Positions 19,525 to 28,636 of a stretch of DNA of 64,000 bases are shown piece after piece. The position numbers and the translations under genes were made by a program. The notes below the pieces were generated by a model that was not told where the DNA came from, ran no database searches, and saw nothing but the letters and a program-made list of their open reading frames with translations. The first letter of the stretch is position 1. Every line of letters starts with the position of its first letter. This DNA is from Schaalia odontolytica (lineage in GTDB: Bacteria; Actinomycetota; Actinomycetes; Actinomycetales; Actinomycetaceae), in NCBI RefSeq assembly GCF_024584435.1, contig NZ_CP102197.1, forward strand, positions 806,001 through 870,000, given 5' to 3'.

Positions 19525-20856
19525 TCACTCCATGGACGACGAGATCTGCGTGAGCCAGGCGCGCTTTGTCTCCAGGGCCTCGCGCACGCTCGACGCGTTC
19601 TTCGTATCCCCGGCGGCCTCTGCCTCTGCCAGCGAGCGCTCCAGCTGGGCGATCTGTTCCTCGAGCTGGCCGACCATGCCAGCGGCGCGTGCTCGGGTCT
19701 CCGGGTTCGTACGCCGCCATTCCTTTTCCTCGGCCTCACGCACGGCTGCCTCGACAGCGCGCAGACGCCCCTCGACGCGGTGCAGGTCCGAGGAGGGAAC
19801 GCGCCCAACCTCCTCCCAGCGGTCCTGAATCTGACGGAGCTGTGCCTTGGCTCGCTCGACGTCAGTCACCGGCAGGATCGCCTCGGCGTCGACAAGGATC
19901 TTCTCCTTGGCGGCAAGGTTCTCGCGGTACTCGGCGTCGGTGGCCTCGTCCTTGGCGCGGCGCGCGTCAAAGAACACCTGCTGCGCCGCGCGGAAGCGAG
20001 CCCACAGGGCGTCGTCCTCCTTGCGGGACGCGCGCGGGGCTGCCTTCCATCGGGTCATTAGCTCGCGGTAAGCGCCGGACGTGCGCGCCCAGTCCACCGA
20101 CGAGGACAGGGCCTCGGCCTCGGCGATCAGGGCTTCCTTGACCCTCTTGGCCTCGGACTGCGCCTGGTCCAGCTGCGAGAAGAACTGGCGGCGGTGGCGA
20201 TCAAATTGCGTCCTGGCCGAGGAGAAGCGCTTCCACAGCTCGTCCTCCACCGACTTTTCCAGACGCGGACCGCGACGCTGCAGGGTCTTCCACTCTTCGA
20301 GCAGGTCGCGCAGGGTTTGCCCCGACTGCTTCCAGTGTGTCTTGGCGGGATCCTGGGCAACGATGACCTCCGCCCGCTCGACAACGGACGTGCGTTCGGC
20401 CAGCGCCTGAGCCTTGGCGGCCTTGCGTTCCTCGCGCGCCACCTCCTTGCGTTCCTCCGCGGCCTTGGCCACGGCCTCGACCCGGTTGCGCAGCGCCGGA
20501 ATGTCACCGATGACATTCGGGGAAACGACCTGCTCGCGCAGCGTCGCCAGCGTTTGGTCGATGTCCCTGGGACTCAGGGTCGCCAGGCGATCCTCGAAGA
20601 GCTTGATGGTGGCTTCAAGGTCGGCGTAGCGACGCTCGTACAGGGCGTAGGGCGACGCCGGTATGCCCTCCGGAAAACCGCCGACAACACGTTCCTCGTC
20701 TCCGTCCTTGACGTAGACCGTCCCATCCTCGCCGATACGCGCGAAGGGATGCGCGGGCACCTCGGACGCGGGAATCGTTGGCGAAGCAATGACGGCCTCG
20801 GCGGGCACCCCAGCTTCGGGAGTGGTTTCGTTGCTCGGAATCGGCGTCGTGGTCAC
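19525..20856 (-). CDS. DUF349 coiled-coil protein
   Basis: This 443-aa, highly charged, largely helical protein has repeated DUF349 units, seen as recurring W-K-x-x-x-R/P patterns. Examples are HWKQSGQTLRDLLEEWKTLQ, LWKRFSSARTQFDRHRR, LMTRWKAAPRASRKEDDALW and RFRAAQQVFFDARR. An N-terminal segment with IGEDGTVYVKDGDEERVVGG precedes them, and long coiled coils fill residues about 320-440. GTG 20856 is chosen because AAGGA lies 5 nt upstream; the longer frame adds 19 basic residues. No enzymatic motif is seen. DUF349 genes are widely found between rel and hisS in actinobacteria; the role is unknown. An unusual inverted repeat lies in the promoter region. Confidence 0.9.
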   Translation of the reverse strand: MTTTPIPSNETTPEAGVPAEAVIASPTIPASEVPAHPFARIGEDGTVYVKDGDEERVVGGFPEGIPASPYALYERRYADLEATIKLFEDRLATLSPRDIDQTLATLREQVVSPNVIGDIPALRNRVEAVAKAAEERKEVAREERKAAKAQALAERTSVVERAEVIVAQDPAKTHWKQSGQTLRDLLEEWKTLQRRGPRLEKSVEDELWKRFSSARTQFDRHRRQFFSQLDQAQSEAKRVKEALIAEAEALSSSVDWARTSGAYRELMTRWKAAPRASRKEDDALWARFRAAQQVFFDARRAKDEATDAEYRENLAAKEKILVDAEAILPVTDVERAKAQLRQIQDRWEEVGRVPSSDLHRVEGRLRAVEAAVREAEEKEWRRTNPETRARAAGMVGQLEEQIAQLERSLAEAEAAGDTKNASSVREALETKRAWLTQISSSME

Positions 20857-20903
20857 GATATTCCTTCTAGGACGAGGGCTTCCGCCCGGCGCGGTGGTGT
20901 GCC

Positions 20904-20934
20904 GATGTGACACACACAGCTAGTGTGTCACATC
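20904..20934. promoter_or_regulatory. Inverted repeat, likely operator, between rel and the DUF349 gene
   Basis: Perfect 12-bp arms GATGTGACACAC (20904-20915) and GTGTGTCACATC (20923-20934) are separated by 7 nt. A third near-copy, GATGTAACACAC, lies at 20974-20985. Each arm contains a nearly self-symmetric TGTGACACA. No U-tract follows, so a protein-binding site is likelier than a terminator for rel. The spacing does not match the CRP/GlxR pattern TGTGA-N6-TCACA. The regulator is unknown. Confidence 0.5.
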
Positions 20935-21016
20935 TAACGAGACGGTGTGAAGTAATGGCCAAAAAAGGGGATGGATGTAACACACTCCCCATTGTCCACA
21001 TCCTGTACCACCTGTT

Positions 21017-23320
21017 TCATCGAGGAGTCGCGCCGATGCGCACTGCCTCAAAAACGCCGTCAACCCGCCGCAGCGCAGACAGCACGGCGTTGAGATGCCC
21101 GAGGTCGGCAAGTTCAAAGGAGAACCTACCGCCGGCAACCTGGTCACCGTTGGTGTGAAGCGAGGCCGACAGGATGTTGACGCGATAGTCCGAGAGCACC
21201 CGCGTGAGATCGGAGAGCAGTCCGCCACGATCGAGCGCGCGTATCTCGATCTGCACCCTGAACGGCGTCCCCGTGCTTTGCGCGTTCCACGACACGTCCA
21301 CAAAACGCTGGGGCTGCAGCTGCCCGAGGCGCACCGCATTCGCGCACGTGCTGCGGTGAACCGATACCCCCTGCCCGCGCGTGATGAATCCGACGATGTC
21401 GTCGCCCGGCACCGGCGTGCAGCACTTGGCCAGTTTCACCCAGATGTCGTTCGGGCTCAATCCCGCAACGATGATCGCATCGTCGCCCGAGATACCCGAG
21501 CGGGATTTGACAGATCCCGGCGTGACGCCCTCGGAGAGCGTCTCCTCCGTGCCGTCTCCTCCTCCCAGGTTGTCCACGAGCTTCGACACGACGTTCTGCG
21601 GCGAAATGTGGCCCTCGCCGACGGCGGCGTAGAGACCGGACACGTCGGGATAGCCGAAGGAGGTCGCCACCGACAGGATCGATTCGTGGTTCATGAGGCG
21701 CTGCAGGGGCAGGTTTTGCTTGCGCATGGCGCGGGCGAGCGCTTCCTTGCCCGCCTCGACGGCTTCCTCCCGGCGTTCCTTGGAAAACCACGCCTTGATC
21801 TTCGACCGAGCGCGCGGGGAGGCGACGAAAGCCAGCCAGTCGCGCGACGGCCCCGCCTTGTCCGACTTTGCCGTCACGACCTCCACGGTCTCGCCGGACT
21901 CGAGCCTCGTGTCCAAGGAGACGAGGCGTCCGTTGACCTTCGCTCCGACGGTGCGATGCCCGACCTCTGTGTGAACGGCGTAGGCGAAGTCGACGGGCGT
22001 GGCGCGCGCGGGAAGGACAATGACCTCTCCCTTAGGCGTGAACACATACACCTCGTCGCCGGCGATCTCGTAGCGCAGGGAGTCGAGGAACTCCTCCGGA
22101 TCGCCCGTCTCGCGCTCCATCTCGACCAGAGCGCGCAGCCAGTTCGCCTGCTCGTCCGAGCTCATGCGATCCGAATCGCCGCTGGATGCCTTCGGATTCT
22201 GCTTGTACTTCCAGTGCGCCGCGACCCCGTGCTCGGCCCTCTCGTGCATGTCGAAGGTGCGGATCTGGATCTCAACGGGCTTGCCACCCGGACCGACGAC
22301 CGTCGTGTGCAGAGACTGGTACAGATTGAACTTGGGCATCGCAATGTAGTCCTTGAAGCGCCCCGGAATCGTGTTCCAGCGCCCGTGCAACGAACCCAAT
22401 ACCCCGTAGCAGTCCTTGATGGACTCCACCAGCACGCGCACCGCGACCAGATCGAAGACCTCATCAAAGGCCTTCCCGCGCACGATCATCTTCTGATAGA
22501 TCGAATAGTGACTCTTCGGTCGCCCGCTCACCGTGCCTTTCGTTCCCGAGCGGCGCAAATCCTCCTCGATCTGATCAATGACGTCGCGCAGGTATTCCTC
22601 GCGCTGGGGCGCCCTCTCGGCCACCAGGCGATCGATCTCGTCGTAGATCTCGGGATAGAGGGTTTTGAAGGAGAGTTCTTCGAGCTCCCACTTCACCATG
22701 TTCATCCCGAGGCGATGCGCCAAGGGAGCGTAAATCTCCAGCGTCTCCTGGGCCTTCTTTTGCGCGGAGGCGGCGGGGACAAAACGCCAGGTACGGGCGT
22801 TGTGCAGGCGGTCGGCCAGCTTGATGAGGAGAACGCGGATGTCGCGGCTCATGGCGACGAGCATCTTGCGCAGCGTCTCCGACTGTGCGGCTGCGCCGTA
22901 GTGCACCTTGTCCAGCTTCGTCACGCCGTCAACGAGGTTGGCGATGGGCTCGCCATACTCGGCTGCCAGCTCCTCGAGCGTGTAGTCGGTGTCCTCAACC
23001 GTATCGTGCAGCAGCGCCGCGACGAGCGTCGGAATCGTCATTCCCATCTCGGCCAGGATCGTTGCCACCGCGACAGGATGGGTGATGTAGGGTTCACCCG
23101 ACTTTCGCATCTGGCCGCGATGATGGGACTCAGCGGTGCGATAGGCGCGCTCAACGACGCTAATGTCCGCCTTCGGGTGGTTCGCTCGCAGGGCACGTAC
23201 GAGCGGCTCGATCTCGGGAATCGTGGCACGTCCGCGGGAACCAAACCACACGAGGCCGGATCGTACCCGGGAACCAGCCGCCGGTAGGGCGGACCCTGAA
23301 GTCGTGTCGTCGCTGCTCAT
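21017..23320 (-). CDS. rel: Bifunctional (p)ppGpp synthetase/hydrolase Rel
   Basis: This 767-aa long-form Rel makes and degrades (p)ppGpp in the stringent response. Domains are: HD hydrolase with ALLHDTVED (His105-Asp106), indicating an intact hydrolase; synthetase with RFKDYIAMPKFN (321 on), the RxKD form of bifunctional Rel enzymes; TGS (EVYVFTPKGEVIVLPARATPVDFAYAVHTEVG); a zinc-finger/conserved-Cys region (AKCCTPVPGDDIVGFITRG); and a C-terminal ACT domain (EIRALDRGGLLSDLTRVLSDY). ATG 23320 gives an N-terminus of normal length. It follows the apt-sec block on the same strand and is separated from it by a strong hairpin. Confidence 0.96.
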   Translation of the reverse strand: MSSDDTTSGSALPAAGSRVRSGLVWFGSRGRATIPEIEPLVRALRANHPKADISVVERAYRTAESHHRGQMRKSGEPYITHPVAVATILAEMGMTIPTLVAALLHDTVEDTDYTLEELAAEYGEPIANLVDGVTKLDKVHYGAAAQSETLRKMLVAMSRDIRVLLIKLADRLHNARTWRFVPAASAQKKAQETLEIYAPLAHRLGMNMVKWELEELSFKTLYPEIYDEIDRLVAERAPQREEYLRDVIDQIEEDLRRSGTKGTVSGRPKSHYSIYQKMIVRGKAFDEVFDLVAVRVLVESIKDCYGVLGSLHGRWNTIPGRFKDYIAMPKFNLYQSLHTTVVGPGGKPVEIQIRTFDMHERAEHGVAAHWKYKQNPKASSGDSDRMSSDEQANWLRALVEMERETGDPEEFLDSLRYEIAGDEVYVFTPKGEVIVLPARATPVDFAYAVHTEVGHRTVGAKVNGRLVSLDTRLESGETVEVVTAKSDKAGPSRDWLAFVASPRARSKIKAWFSKERREEAVEAGKEALARAMRKQNLPLQRLMNHESILSVATSFGYPDVSGLYAAVGEGHISPQNVVSKLVDNLGGGDGTEETLSEGVTPGSVKSRSGISGDDAIIVAGLSPNDIWVKLAKCCTPVPGDDIVGFITRGQGVSVHRSTCANAVRLGQLQPQRFVDVSWNAQSTGTPFRVQIEIRALDRGGLLSDLTRVLSDYRVNILSASLHTNGDQVAGGRFSFELADLGHLNAVLSALRRVDGVFEAVRIGATPR

Positions 23321-23343
23321 TCCCCCATGATAGCCACGAAAGA

Positions 23344-23376
23344 GCGGGTCCGGGGATCGTCGATCCCCGGACCCGC
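23344..23376 (-). terminator. Terminator between apt and rel
   Basis: There is a perfect 15-bp GC-rich inverted repeat (arm GCGGGTCCGGGGATC) with a 3-nt loop, 22 nt after the apt stop and 23 nt before the rel start. On the minus strand it is followed by TCTTTCG, a weak U-tract. Confidence 0.8.
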
Positions 23377-23398
23377 CGGCGCGCGTATTCTCAGGCGT

Positions 23399-23938
23399 TC
23401 ACAGGTGCAGAGCAGTCTCCACTCGAATGTCGACAAGCTTGGAGCGGCCCCCCAGGGCATCGAGCTCGAGAAGGACGGCCACCGCTTCGACCGACGCCCC
23501 GCACTGGCGCAGCAGCTCGACCGCTGCCCGCGCGGTTCCACCCGTGGCCAGAACGTCGTCGATGATCAGGACACGCTGGCCGGGGCGAACGGACTCCGGG
23601 TGGATCTCCATACGGGCGGTGCCGTACTCGAGCGCGTAGTCGACCCCGATCACGTGGCCGGGCAGCTTGCCGGCCTTGCGGATCGTGAGCATGCCGAGGC
23701 CAAGCTCCGCGGCCACCGGCGCGCCGAGGATGAAGCCACGCGATTCCAGCCCTCCGACCGCGTCGATCTGGCCCGCGTAGCGGGCGCCGATGAGTTCGAC
23801 GAGTTCCTTGAACGCCGGGCCGTTGGCGAACAGCTCGGTAATGTCGCGAAACAGGACGCCGGGTTCTGGAAAGTCCGGGACCTCCAGCATGTTGTCCTGC
23901 ACGAGGGTGGCGATGCGCTCGCCAAGTTCACCGATCAT
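23399..23938 (-). CDS. apt: Adenine phosphoribosyltransferase
   Basis: This 179-aa enzyme salvages adenine to AMP using PRPP. It has FPEPGVLFRDITEL near the N-terminus, GGLESRGFILGAPVA, the hood segment TIRKAGKLPGHVI and the PRPP-binding motif RVLIIDDVLATGGTARAA. The length is typical. ATG 23938 overlaps the secF stop as ATGA, so it is translationally coupled to secF. The order yajC-secD-secF-apt-rel is conserved in actinobacteria. Confidence 0.95.
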   Translation of the reverse strand: MIGELGERIATLVQDNMLEVPDFPEPGVLFRDITELFANGPAFKELVELIGARYAGQIDAVGGLESRGFILGAPVAAELGLGMLTIRKAGKLPGHVIGVDYALEYGTARMEIHPESVRPGQRVLIIDDVLATGGTARAAVELLRQCGASVEAVAVLLELDALGGRSKLVDIRVETALHL

Positions 23939-25023
23939 CGATGGCTCTTCTTCCTCTGGGGTTGCCGGTCGTTGCCCAGCCGCTTGCCGGGCTTGATGGG
24001 GGCGACCTTCACGGACTCGCCGTCGGAGGCCGACTCCCCCGCGGCGCGGTCCGCGCGCTCGCGCTCAACGGCCGCGTCGTGCTCGCGGGTCTTGCTCGAC
24101 ATCTCCTGGAAGCTCACGAGCAGCGGGGAGGCGATGAAGATCGAGGAGTAGGTTCCCGCGATCATACCGATGAAGAGGGCCAGCGAGATGTCCACGAGGG
24201 TTCCGGGGCCCAGAGCAAGTGAACCGATCACGAGGATAGCTCCGACCGGAAGCAGCGCCACGACCGAGGTGTTGATCGAGCGGACCATCGTCTGGTTGAC
24301 GGCGAGGTTGACGTACTCCGCGAACGTGTAGTGCTTTTGCTCGTAGACGTCGCCGGTCAGCTCGCGCACCTTGTCGAAGACGACAACCGTGTCGTAGAGC
24401 GAGTAGCCGAGGATCGTCAGGAAGCCGATCACGGTGGCCGGAGAGACCTCCACCTGCAGAATCGCGAAGACGCCGACCGTGACCGCGATGTCGTGCAGGA
24501 GCGCCAGGAGCGCCGAGGCCGCCATCCTCCACGACCGGAAGTAGGCGGTCATCAGGAGGGCGACCAGCGCCATGAAGATGACGAGTGATTGGGCGGCCTT
24601 GGTGGTCACGGAGGATCCCCACGAGGGGCCGATCGAGGAGGACTGCACCTGCGAGACGTCAACGCCGTACGCGCCTGCGAGCGCCTCGCGCATGGTGGCG
24701 GTCTGCCCCGAATCCAGGGAGGTCGTCTGGATTCGCACCGAATCCGACCCGACGCGCGTCACCTTGGGTGCCCCCTCGACGAGGCCGGTGTCGGACACCG
24801 CGCGCGCCGCGAAGGACTCGCTCTGGTCGCTCACGTGCGCCACGTCGAACTGAGAGCCACCCGTGAACTCGATCGAGCGATTGAGGCCCATGATGCCCAC
24901 CAGCGCAAAGCCGAGGACGATCACGGCGGCGGCGAGGCCGACGAAGATTCTCCGGTTGGGAACAACGCGGTAGGACTTGTCGCCCGAGTACAGGGCGTTA
25001 CCCCACTGAGCAAAACTCATCAT
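23935..25023 (-). CDS. secF: Protein translocase subunit SecF
   Basis: This 362-aa, six-helix RND-type subunit works with SecD to drive the late steps of Sec export with the proton gradient. It has a short basic N-terminus, helix 1 (FVGLAAAVIVLGFALVGIMGL), the SecF signature RSIEFTGGSQFDVAHV, and an extracytoplasmic P1-like domain. The helix bundle carries LLHDIAVTVGVFAI, GYSLYDTVVVFDKVREL and NQTMVRSINTSVVALLPV. A charged C-tail of about 60 residues follows. AGGAG lies 6 nt before ATG 25023; ATG 25020 is also possible. It starts 1 nt after secD. Confidence 0.95.
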   Translation of the reverse strand: MMSFAQWGNALYSGDKSYRVVPNRRIFVGLAAAVIVLGFALVGIMGLNRSIEFTGGSQFDVAHVSDQSESFAARAVSDTGLVEGAPKVTRVGSDSVRIQTTSLDSGQTATMREALAGAYGVDVSQVQSSSIGPSWGSSVTTKAAQSLVIFMALVALLMTAYFRSWRMAASALLALLHDIAVTVGVFAILQVEVSPATVIGFLTILGYSLYDTVVVFDKVRELTGDVYEQKHYTFAEYVNLAVNQTMVRSINTSVVALLPVGAILVIGSLALGPGTLVDISLALFIGMIAGTYSSIFIASPLLVSFQEMSSKTREHDAAVERERADRAAGESASDGESVKVAPIKPGKRLGNDRQPQRKKSHR

Positions 25024-25024
25024 G

Positions 25025-26989
25025 TCAGTTCTCCTCTTCCTGGGTCGCGGCATCCCCCGCGCTCTGGCTGGCGTCCTGGGCCGCGCCCGCTGAGGACTCG
25101 GCCTGCTCGGCCGCCAGTCGAGCCGCGCGGCGACGCTCGGCGATCGAGGTTCCCTCCGCTGCCTCTTCCGTCTCTCGCGCGGCCGCAGATTCTCCGCGTG
25201 CGACCACGCGGCCGCGGCCCGCATACACGAGCGCATTCTTAGCGCCCAGGTGCTCCGGGTCCAGGCCCGAGAGCTTGTGGCCCTGACCGAAGAAGCGCGT
25301 GCGGATGAGCAGCTCCATCATCGGGTGGGTGAACAGGAAGATCACTGCGATGTCGATGACCGTCGTGACGCCCAGCGTGAAGGCGAAGCCCTGGACCCCG
25401 CCCACGGCGAGGAGGTAGAGCACCACGGCGGCAACGAGGTTGACGGCGTCGGAGACGAGGATCGTGCGCTTGGCGCGGTCCCATCCTTCCTCGACGGCGG
25501 CGCTCAGCGGACGTCCGTCACGCACCTCGTCGCGCACGCGCTCGAAGTAGACGATGAAGGAGTCCGTCGTCACACCGATGGCCATGATCAGGCCTGCAAC
25601 GCCTGCGAGCGAGAGCCGGTAGCCCATCGCCCACGACAGGAGCGCGATGACGAGGTAGGTGATGGCCGAGGCCACCAGCAGCGAACCGGCGGAGATGACC
25701 GCCAGGCCACGGTACTGCCAGATCAGGTAGACGATGACGAGGAGGAAGCCGATGAGCGCCGCCCACAGGCCGATCGTGAGGTGATCGGTACCAATCGTGG
25801 CGGAGATCTGCTGCTCGGACTCGACCTCGAAGTTCAGGGGGAGCGACCCGAAGCTCAGCTGGTTGGCCAGCGCCGAGGCCGACTTCGCCGTGAAGTTACC
25901 GGTGATTTCCGCTTCCCCGGTGGAAATAATGGCGTTCATTGAGGGGGCGGTGATGACGGTACCGTCCAGGACGACGGCGAAGGAGTTGCGGTCGGGACGG
26001 CCGCGGTAGAAGGACGAACCCGCGGCATCCGCATCGTGGAAGCCGTAGAGGATCGTCGAGGTCTCCTTGAACTTCTCCTTGCCCGCCTCATTGAACTGCA
26101 GCGAGACGGCCCACTGGCCGGTCGTCTGGCCATTGGAGTTGCGTGCCAGCCCCGCGTTGGCCGTCTTGAGGTCGGATCCGGGCACGGCCACGGGTCCCAG
26201 AATGTACTTGATCTGGCCGGAGTCGTCGCATGCGGCGTAGGGCTTGTCGGAGGGGCCCTCCACGCGCTTCACATCCGCTGCAGCCGAGCAATCGAGGGTC
26301 AAGAAGTCGTACATCACCTGCTCGGTGACCCACGCCAGGTCGGAACCGTTCTCGGGCGTCGTCACGGGCGTGTCAGACAGGGTGCCGTCGTGATCGGTGT
26401 CGGCCGTGCTCATCGCCGTGGCAGCATCGAGAGCGGTGGATTGGACGCCGCCCGACTGGGCGGCGTGGTCAGCGCCGCTCGAGGACGATCCGCTCTGGCT
26501 GTCCTCCCCCGACTGCGCGCCGGACTGCTCGCCCGACTGAGTTCCCGACTGACCGACCTCGGTCTGGGAGGGTTGATTCTGAATGACGCCCTGCGCCGCG
26601 CCGATGCGCAGCACGGGGCGGAAGTTCATCTGAGAGGAGGAGCGAATGAGATCGAGCTGCTCCTGGGAGGGCGTGCCGGGGATTGACACCATGATGTTCG
26701 AGTTACCCAAGGAGGAAATCTCGGACTCGGACACGCCCGAGGCGTCAATGCGATTACGGATGATCGAGATCGCCTGCGTGATGTCGTCGTCGGTGATCTC
26801 GCGTTGCCCATCCCCTGTCACGGTGGGAGTCAGGATCAGCTGGGTCCCGCCCTTGAGGTCAAGGGCGAGGTCGGGGTACGGGGACACACCCTTGGTGAAG
26901 TGCCCGATCGCCAGTGCCGCGCACGCCGCCACGATGGCGACGATGAGCGTCACGAGCGCGCGCACTGGGCGTCGCTTGTGTGATGCCAC
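25025..26989 (-). CDS. secD: Protein translocase subunit SecD
   Basis: This 654-aa SecD is the partner of SecF and YajC in Sec-dependent export. Helix 1 is followed by LALDLKGGTQLIL, P1 halves split by a low-complexity linker, VLDGTVITAPSMNAIISTGEAEITG, and then five helices with MAIGVTTDSFIVYFERVRDEVRDG and the FAFTLGVTTVIDI segment. The linker (about residues 139-182) is very rich in Ser, Gly and Gln (TQSGEQSGAQSGEDSQSG) and a further poorly conserved insertion follows it. The C-terminal about 70 residues are Ala/Glu-rich and cytoplasmic. GTG 26989 is the start; the ribosome site is weak. Confidence 0.95.
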   Translation of the reverse strand: MASHKRRPVRALVTLIVAIVAACAALAIGHFTKGVSPYPDLALDLKGGTQLILTPTVTGDGQREITDDDITQAISIIRNRIDASGVSESEISSLGNSNIMVSIPGTPSQEQLDLIRSSSQMNFRPVLRIGAAQGVIQNQPSQTEVGQSGTQSGEQSGAQSGEDSQSGSSSSGADHAAQSGGVQSTALDAATAMSTADTDHDGTLSDTPVTTPENGSDLAWVTEQVMYDFLTLDCSAAADVKRVEGPSDKPYAACDDSGQIKYILGPVAVPGSDLKTANAGLARNSNGQTTGQWAVSLQFNEAGKEKFKETSTILYGFHDADAAGSSFYRGRPDRNSFAVVLDGTVITAPSMNAIISTGEAEITGNFTAKSASALANQLSFGSLPLNFEVESEQQISATIGTDHLTIGLWAALIGFLLVIVYLIWQYRGLAVISAGSLLVASAITYLVIALLSWAMGYRLSLAGVAGLIMAIGVTTDSFIVYFERVRDEVRDGRPLSAAVEEGWDRAKRTILVSDAVNLVAAVVLYLLAVGGVQGFAFTLGVTTVIDIAVIFLFTHPMMELLIRTRFFGQGHKLSGLDPEHLGAKNALVYAGRGRVVARGESAAARETEEAAEGTSIAERRRAARLAAEQAESSAGAAQDASQSAGDAATQEEEN

Positions 26990-27015
26990 GGTTCTACTTT
27001 CCGTTCAGCCTTGTG

Positions 27016-27429
27016 TTACTTCTGCTGCTCGTCGGGCTCGGAGGCGCTGGCCCCGTCACGAGCCGACTCGTCGAGCCCCAGGACGGTGTCGGCCTCGTCC
27101 GTGGGCTCTTCCACGTCAGCGCTCTCCTGAGTCTCGTTGTCGGCGTTCTCGGCGAGCGGCGGAACCGCGCCGATCTCGGCGATCATCTCCCGCTCCCAGT
27201 ACATCTCGTGTCCATCGGTGGTTTCCAGGACGACGATATCGCCGTCGAGGTCAACGAAACGACCCCAGAAACCCACGCGGGTACGGACCCACTCACCGGG
27301 CTTGACGGCTGCGAGCTGGTCGCGCTTCTCCTGCTCCATCTGCGCCATTTGCTTCTTGCGTGAGCGCGAGCTCCACCACATGAAGACGACCATGAGGCCA
27401 ATGAGGAGCACCAGGAAGTAGTTGTTCAT
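27016..27429 (-). CDS. yajC: Preprotein translocase accessory subunit YajC
   Basis: This 137-aa protein has one N-terminal helix (NNYFLVLLIGLMVVFMWW) followed by SRSRKKQMAQMEQEKRDQL, then the YajC beta domain (VKPGEWVRTRVGFWGRFVDL and DIVVLETTDGHEMYWEREMI). A Glu/Asp-rich tail of about 50 residues is longer than in E. coli YajC (110 aa). ATG 27429 places the helix at the very start, as usual. It lies 26 nt before secD and forms the accessory SecDF-YajC complex. Confidence 0.93.
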   Translation of the reverse strand: MNNYFLVLLIGLMVVFMWWSSRSRKKQMAQMEQEKRDQLAAVKPGEWVRTRVGFWGRFVDLDGDIVVLETTDGHEMYWEREMIAEIGAVPPLAENADNETQESADVEEPTDEADTVLGLDESARDGASASEPDEQQK

Positions 27430-27518
27430 AAAGGCTGATTCACTTTCGATGACGGTCGGGCGCTGTGAGCGCACCTTGCCAGTCTAATGCCCGAGGAGGG
27501 TTTTAGCCTAAGCGATCA

Positions 27519-27536
27519 ATACGCGGCGCGGCGTAT
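27519..27536. repeat. Small inverted repeat upstream of yajC
   Basis: ATACGC-GGCGCG-GCGTAT lies in the 160-bp space between the ruvB stop and the yajC start. Arms are only 6 bp. It may be a regulatory site or part of a weak hairpin; no regulator is recognised. Confidence 0.25.
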
Positions 27537-27589
27537 CCCACCTCCGAGCACGATCGGACCGCCGCTTGTCACCGAAGCTGCCGCCTCGG

Positions 27590-28636
27590 CTAGTCGAAGA
27601 GCACGCTCTCCCCGGCGGGCGGCGTGAGTCCGAGGTGGCTCCACGCGAGCGGGGTTGCCATGCGCCCACGGTTGGTGCGTACGAGGAAGCCCTCTCGCAC
27701 GAGGTAGGGTTCGGCCACCGTTTCGACGGTCTCCGCCTCCTCCCCGATGGTCACCGACAGGGTCGTGAGCCCGACCGGTCCACCTGCGAAGCGCCGACAC
27801 ACGGCCTCCAGGACCGCGCGGTCGAGGCGGTCCAGGCCGCTGGGGTCGACCTCGAAGAGCTCGAGGGCACCCCGGGCGGCGTCGAGCGTGAGCTGTCCGT
27901 CGCCGTGCACCTGCGCGTAGTCGACGACGCGGCGCAGGAGGCGATTGGCGATGCGCGGGGTGCCGCGCGAACGCGACGCGATCTCGTGGGCGGCGCGCGC
28001 GTCGATGGGTGATCCGAGCAGCGATGCGGAGCGGGTGACGACGGATTGCAGCTCGTCGGTCTCGTAGAACTCCAGGTGCGCGGTGAAGCCAAAGCGGTCG
28101 CGCAGAGGGGCGGGAAGGAGACCCGAGCGTGTCGTGGCTCCCACCACCGTAAAGGGCGGCAGCGTCAGCGGAATCGACGTGGCTCCCGGACCCTTGCCAA
28201 CGACGACGTCAACGCGGAAGTCCTCCATCGCCAGGTACAGCATTTCCTCGGCCGTACGGGCGAGGCGGTGGATCTCATCAATGAAAAGGATGTCACCCTC
28301 TTGGAGGCCAGAGAGAATCGCCGCCAGGTCTCCCGCGTGCTGGATCGCCGGGCCCGAGGTCAGGCGCAGCGACGTGCCCATCTCGGCGGCGATGATCATC
28401 GCGAGGGTGGTCTTGCCCAGCCCGGGCGGTCCGGCCAACAGGACGTGATCGGGGGTGGCCGAGCGCATACGTGCCGCGTCGAGGACGAGCTGCAGCTGGC
28501 CTCGAACGACGCGCTGCCCGACGAACTCGGAGAGTTTCCGTGGACGCAGGGCGGCCTCGGCCGCGCGCTCGAGGTCCCCGGCGTCGGGTGCGACGATACG
28601 CATGGCGTCGACGTCCCCGCTCCTGTCTTCAGCCAC
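27590..28636 (-). CDS. ruvB: Holliday junction branch-migration ATPase RuvB
   Basis: This 348-aa AAA+ motor drives branch migration on RuvA-bound Holliday junctions. The family segments are [12 protein letters not shown], Walker [34 protein letters not shown], Walker [11 protein letters not shown], sensor 1 [11 protein letters not shown], arginine finger region APLRDRFGF and a C-terminal winged helix ([15 protein letters not shown]). GTG 28636 overlaps the end of ruvA by 8 nt and has GGGAGGA upstream; longer frames only add residues inside ruvA. Confidence 0.96.
   Translation of the reverse strand: MAEDRSGDVDAMRIVAPDAGDLERAAEAALRPRKLSEFVGQRVVRGQLQLVLDAARMRSATPDHVLLAGPPGLGKTTLAMIIAAEMGTSLRLTSGPAIQHAGDLAAILSGLQEGDILFIDEIHRLARTAEEMLYLAMEDFRVDVVVGKGPGATSIPLTLPPFTVVGATTRSGLLPAPLRDRFGFTAHLEFYETDELQSVVTRSASLLGSPIDARAAHEIASRSRGTPRIANRLLRRVVDYAQVHGDGQLTLDAARGALELFEVDPSGLDRLDRAVLEAVCRRFAGGPVGLTTLSVTIGEEAETVETVAEPYLVREGFLVRTNRGRMATPLAWSHLGLTPPAGESVLFD

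Noticed and set aside
21095..23287. Long plus-strand open frame (730 codons) opposite rel
   Set aside because: It is an antisense shadow of high-GC codon use; rel has complete domains on the other strand, and the antisense product is Arg/His-rich with no family features.
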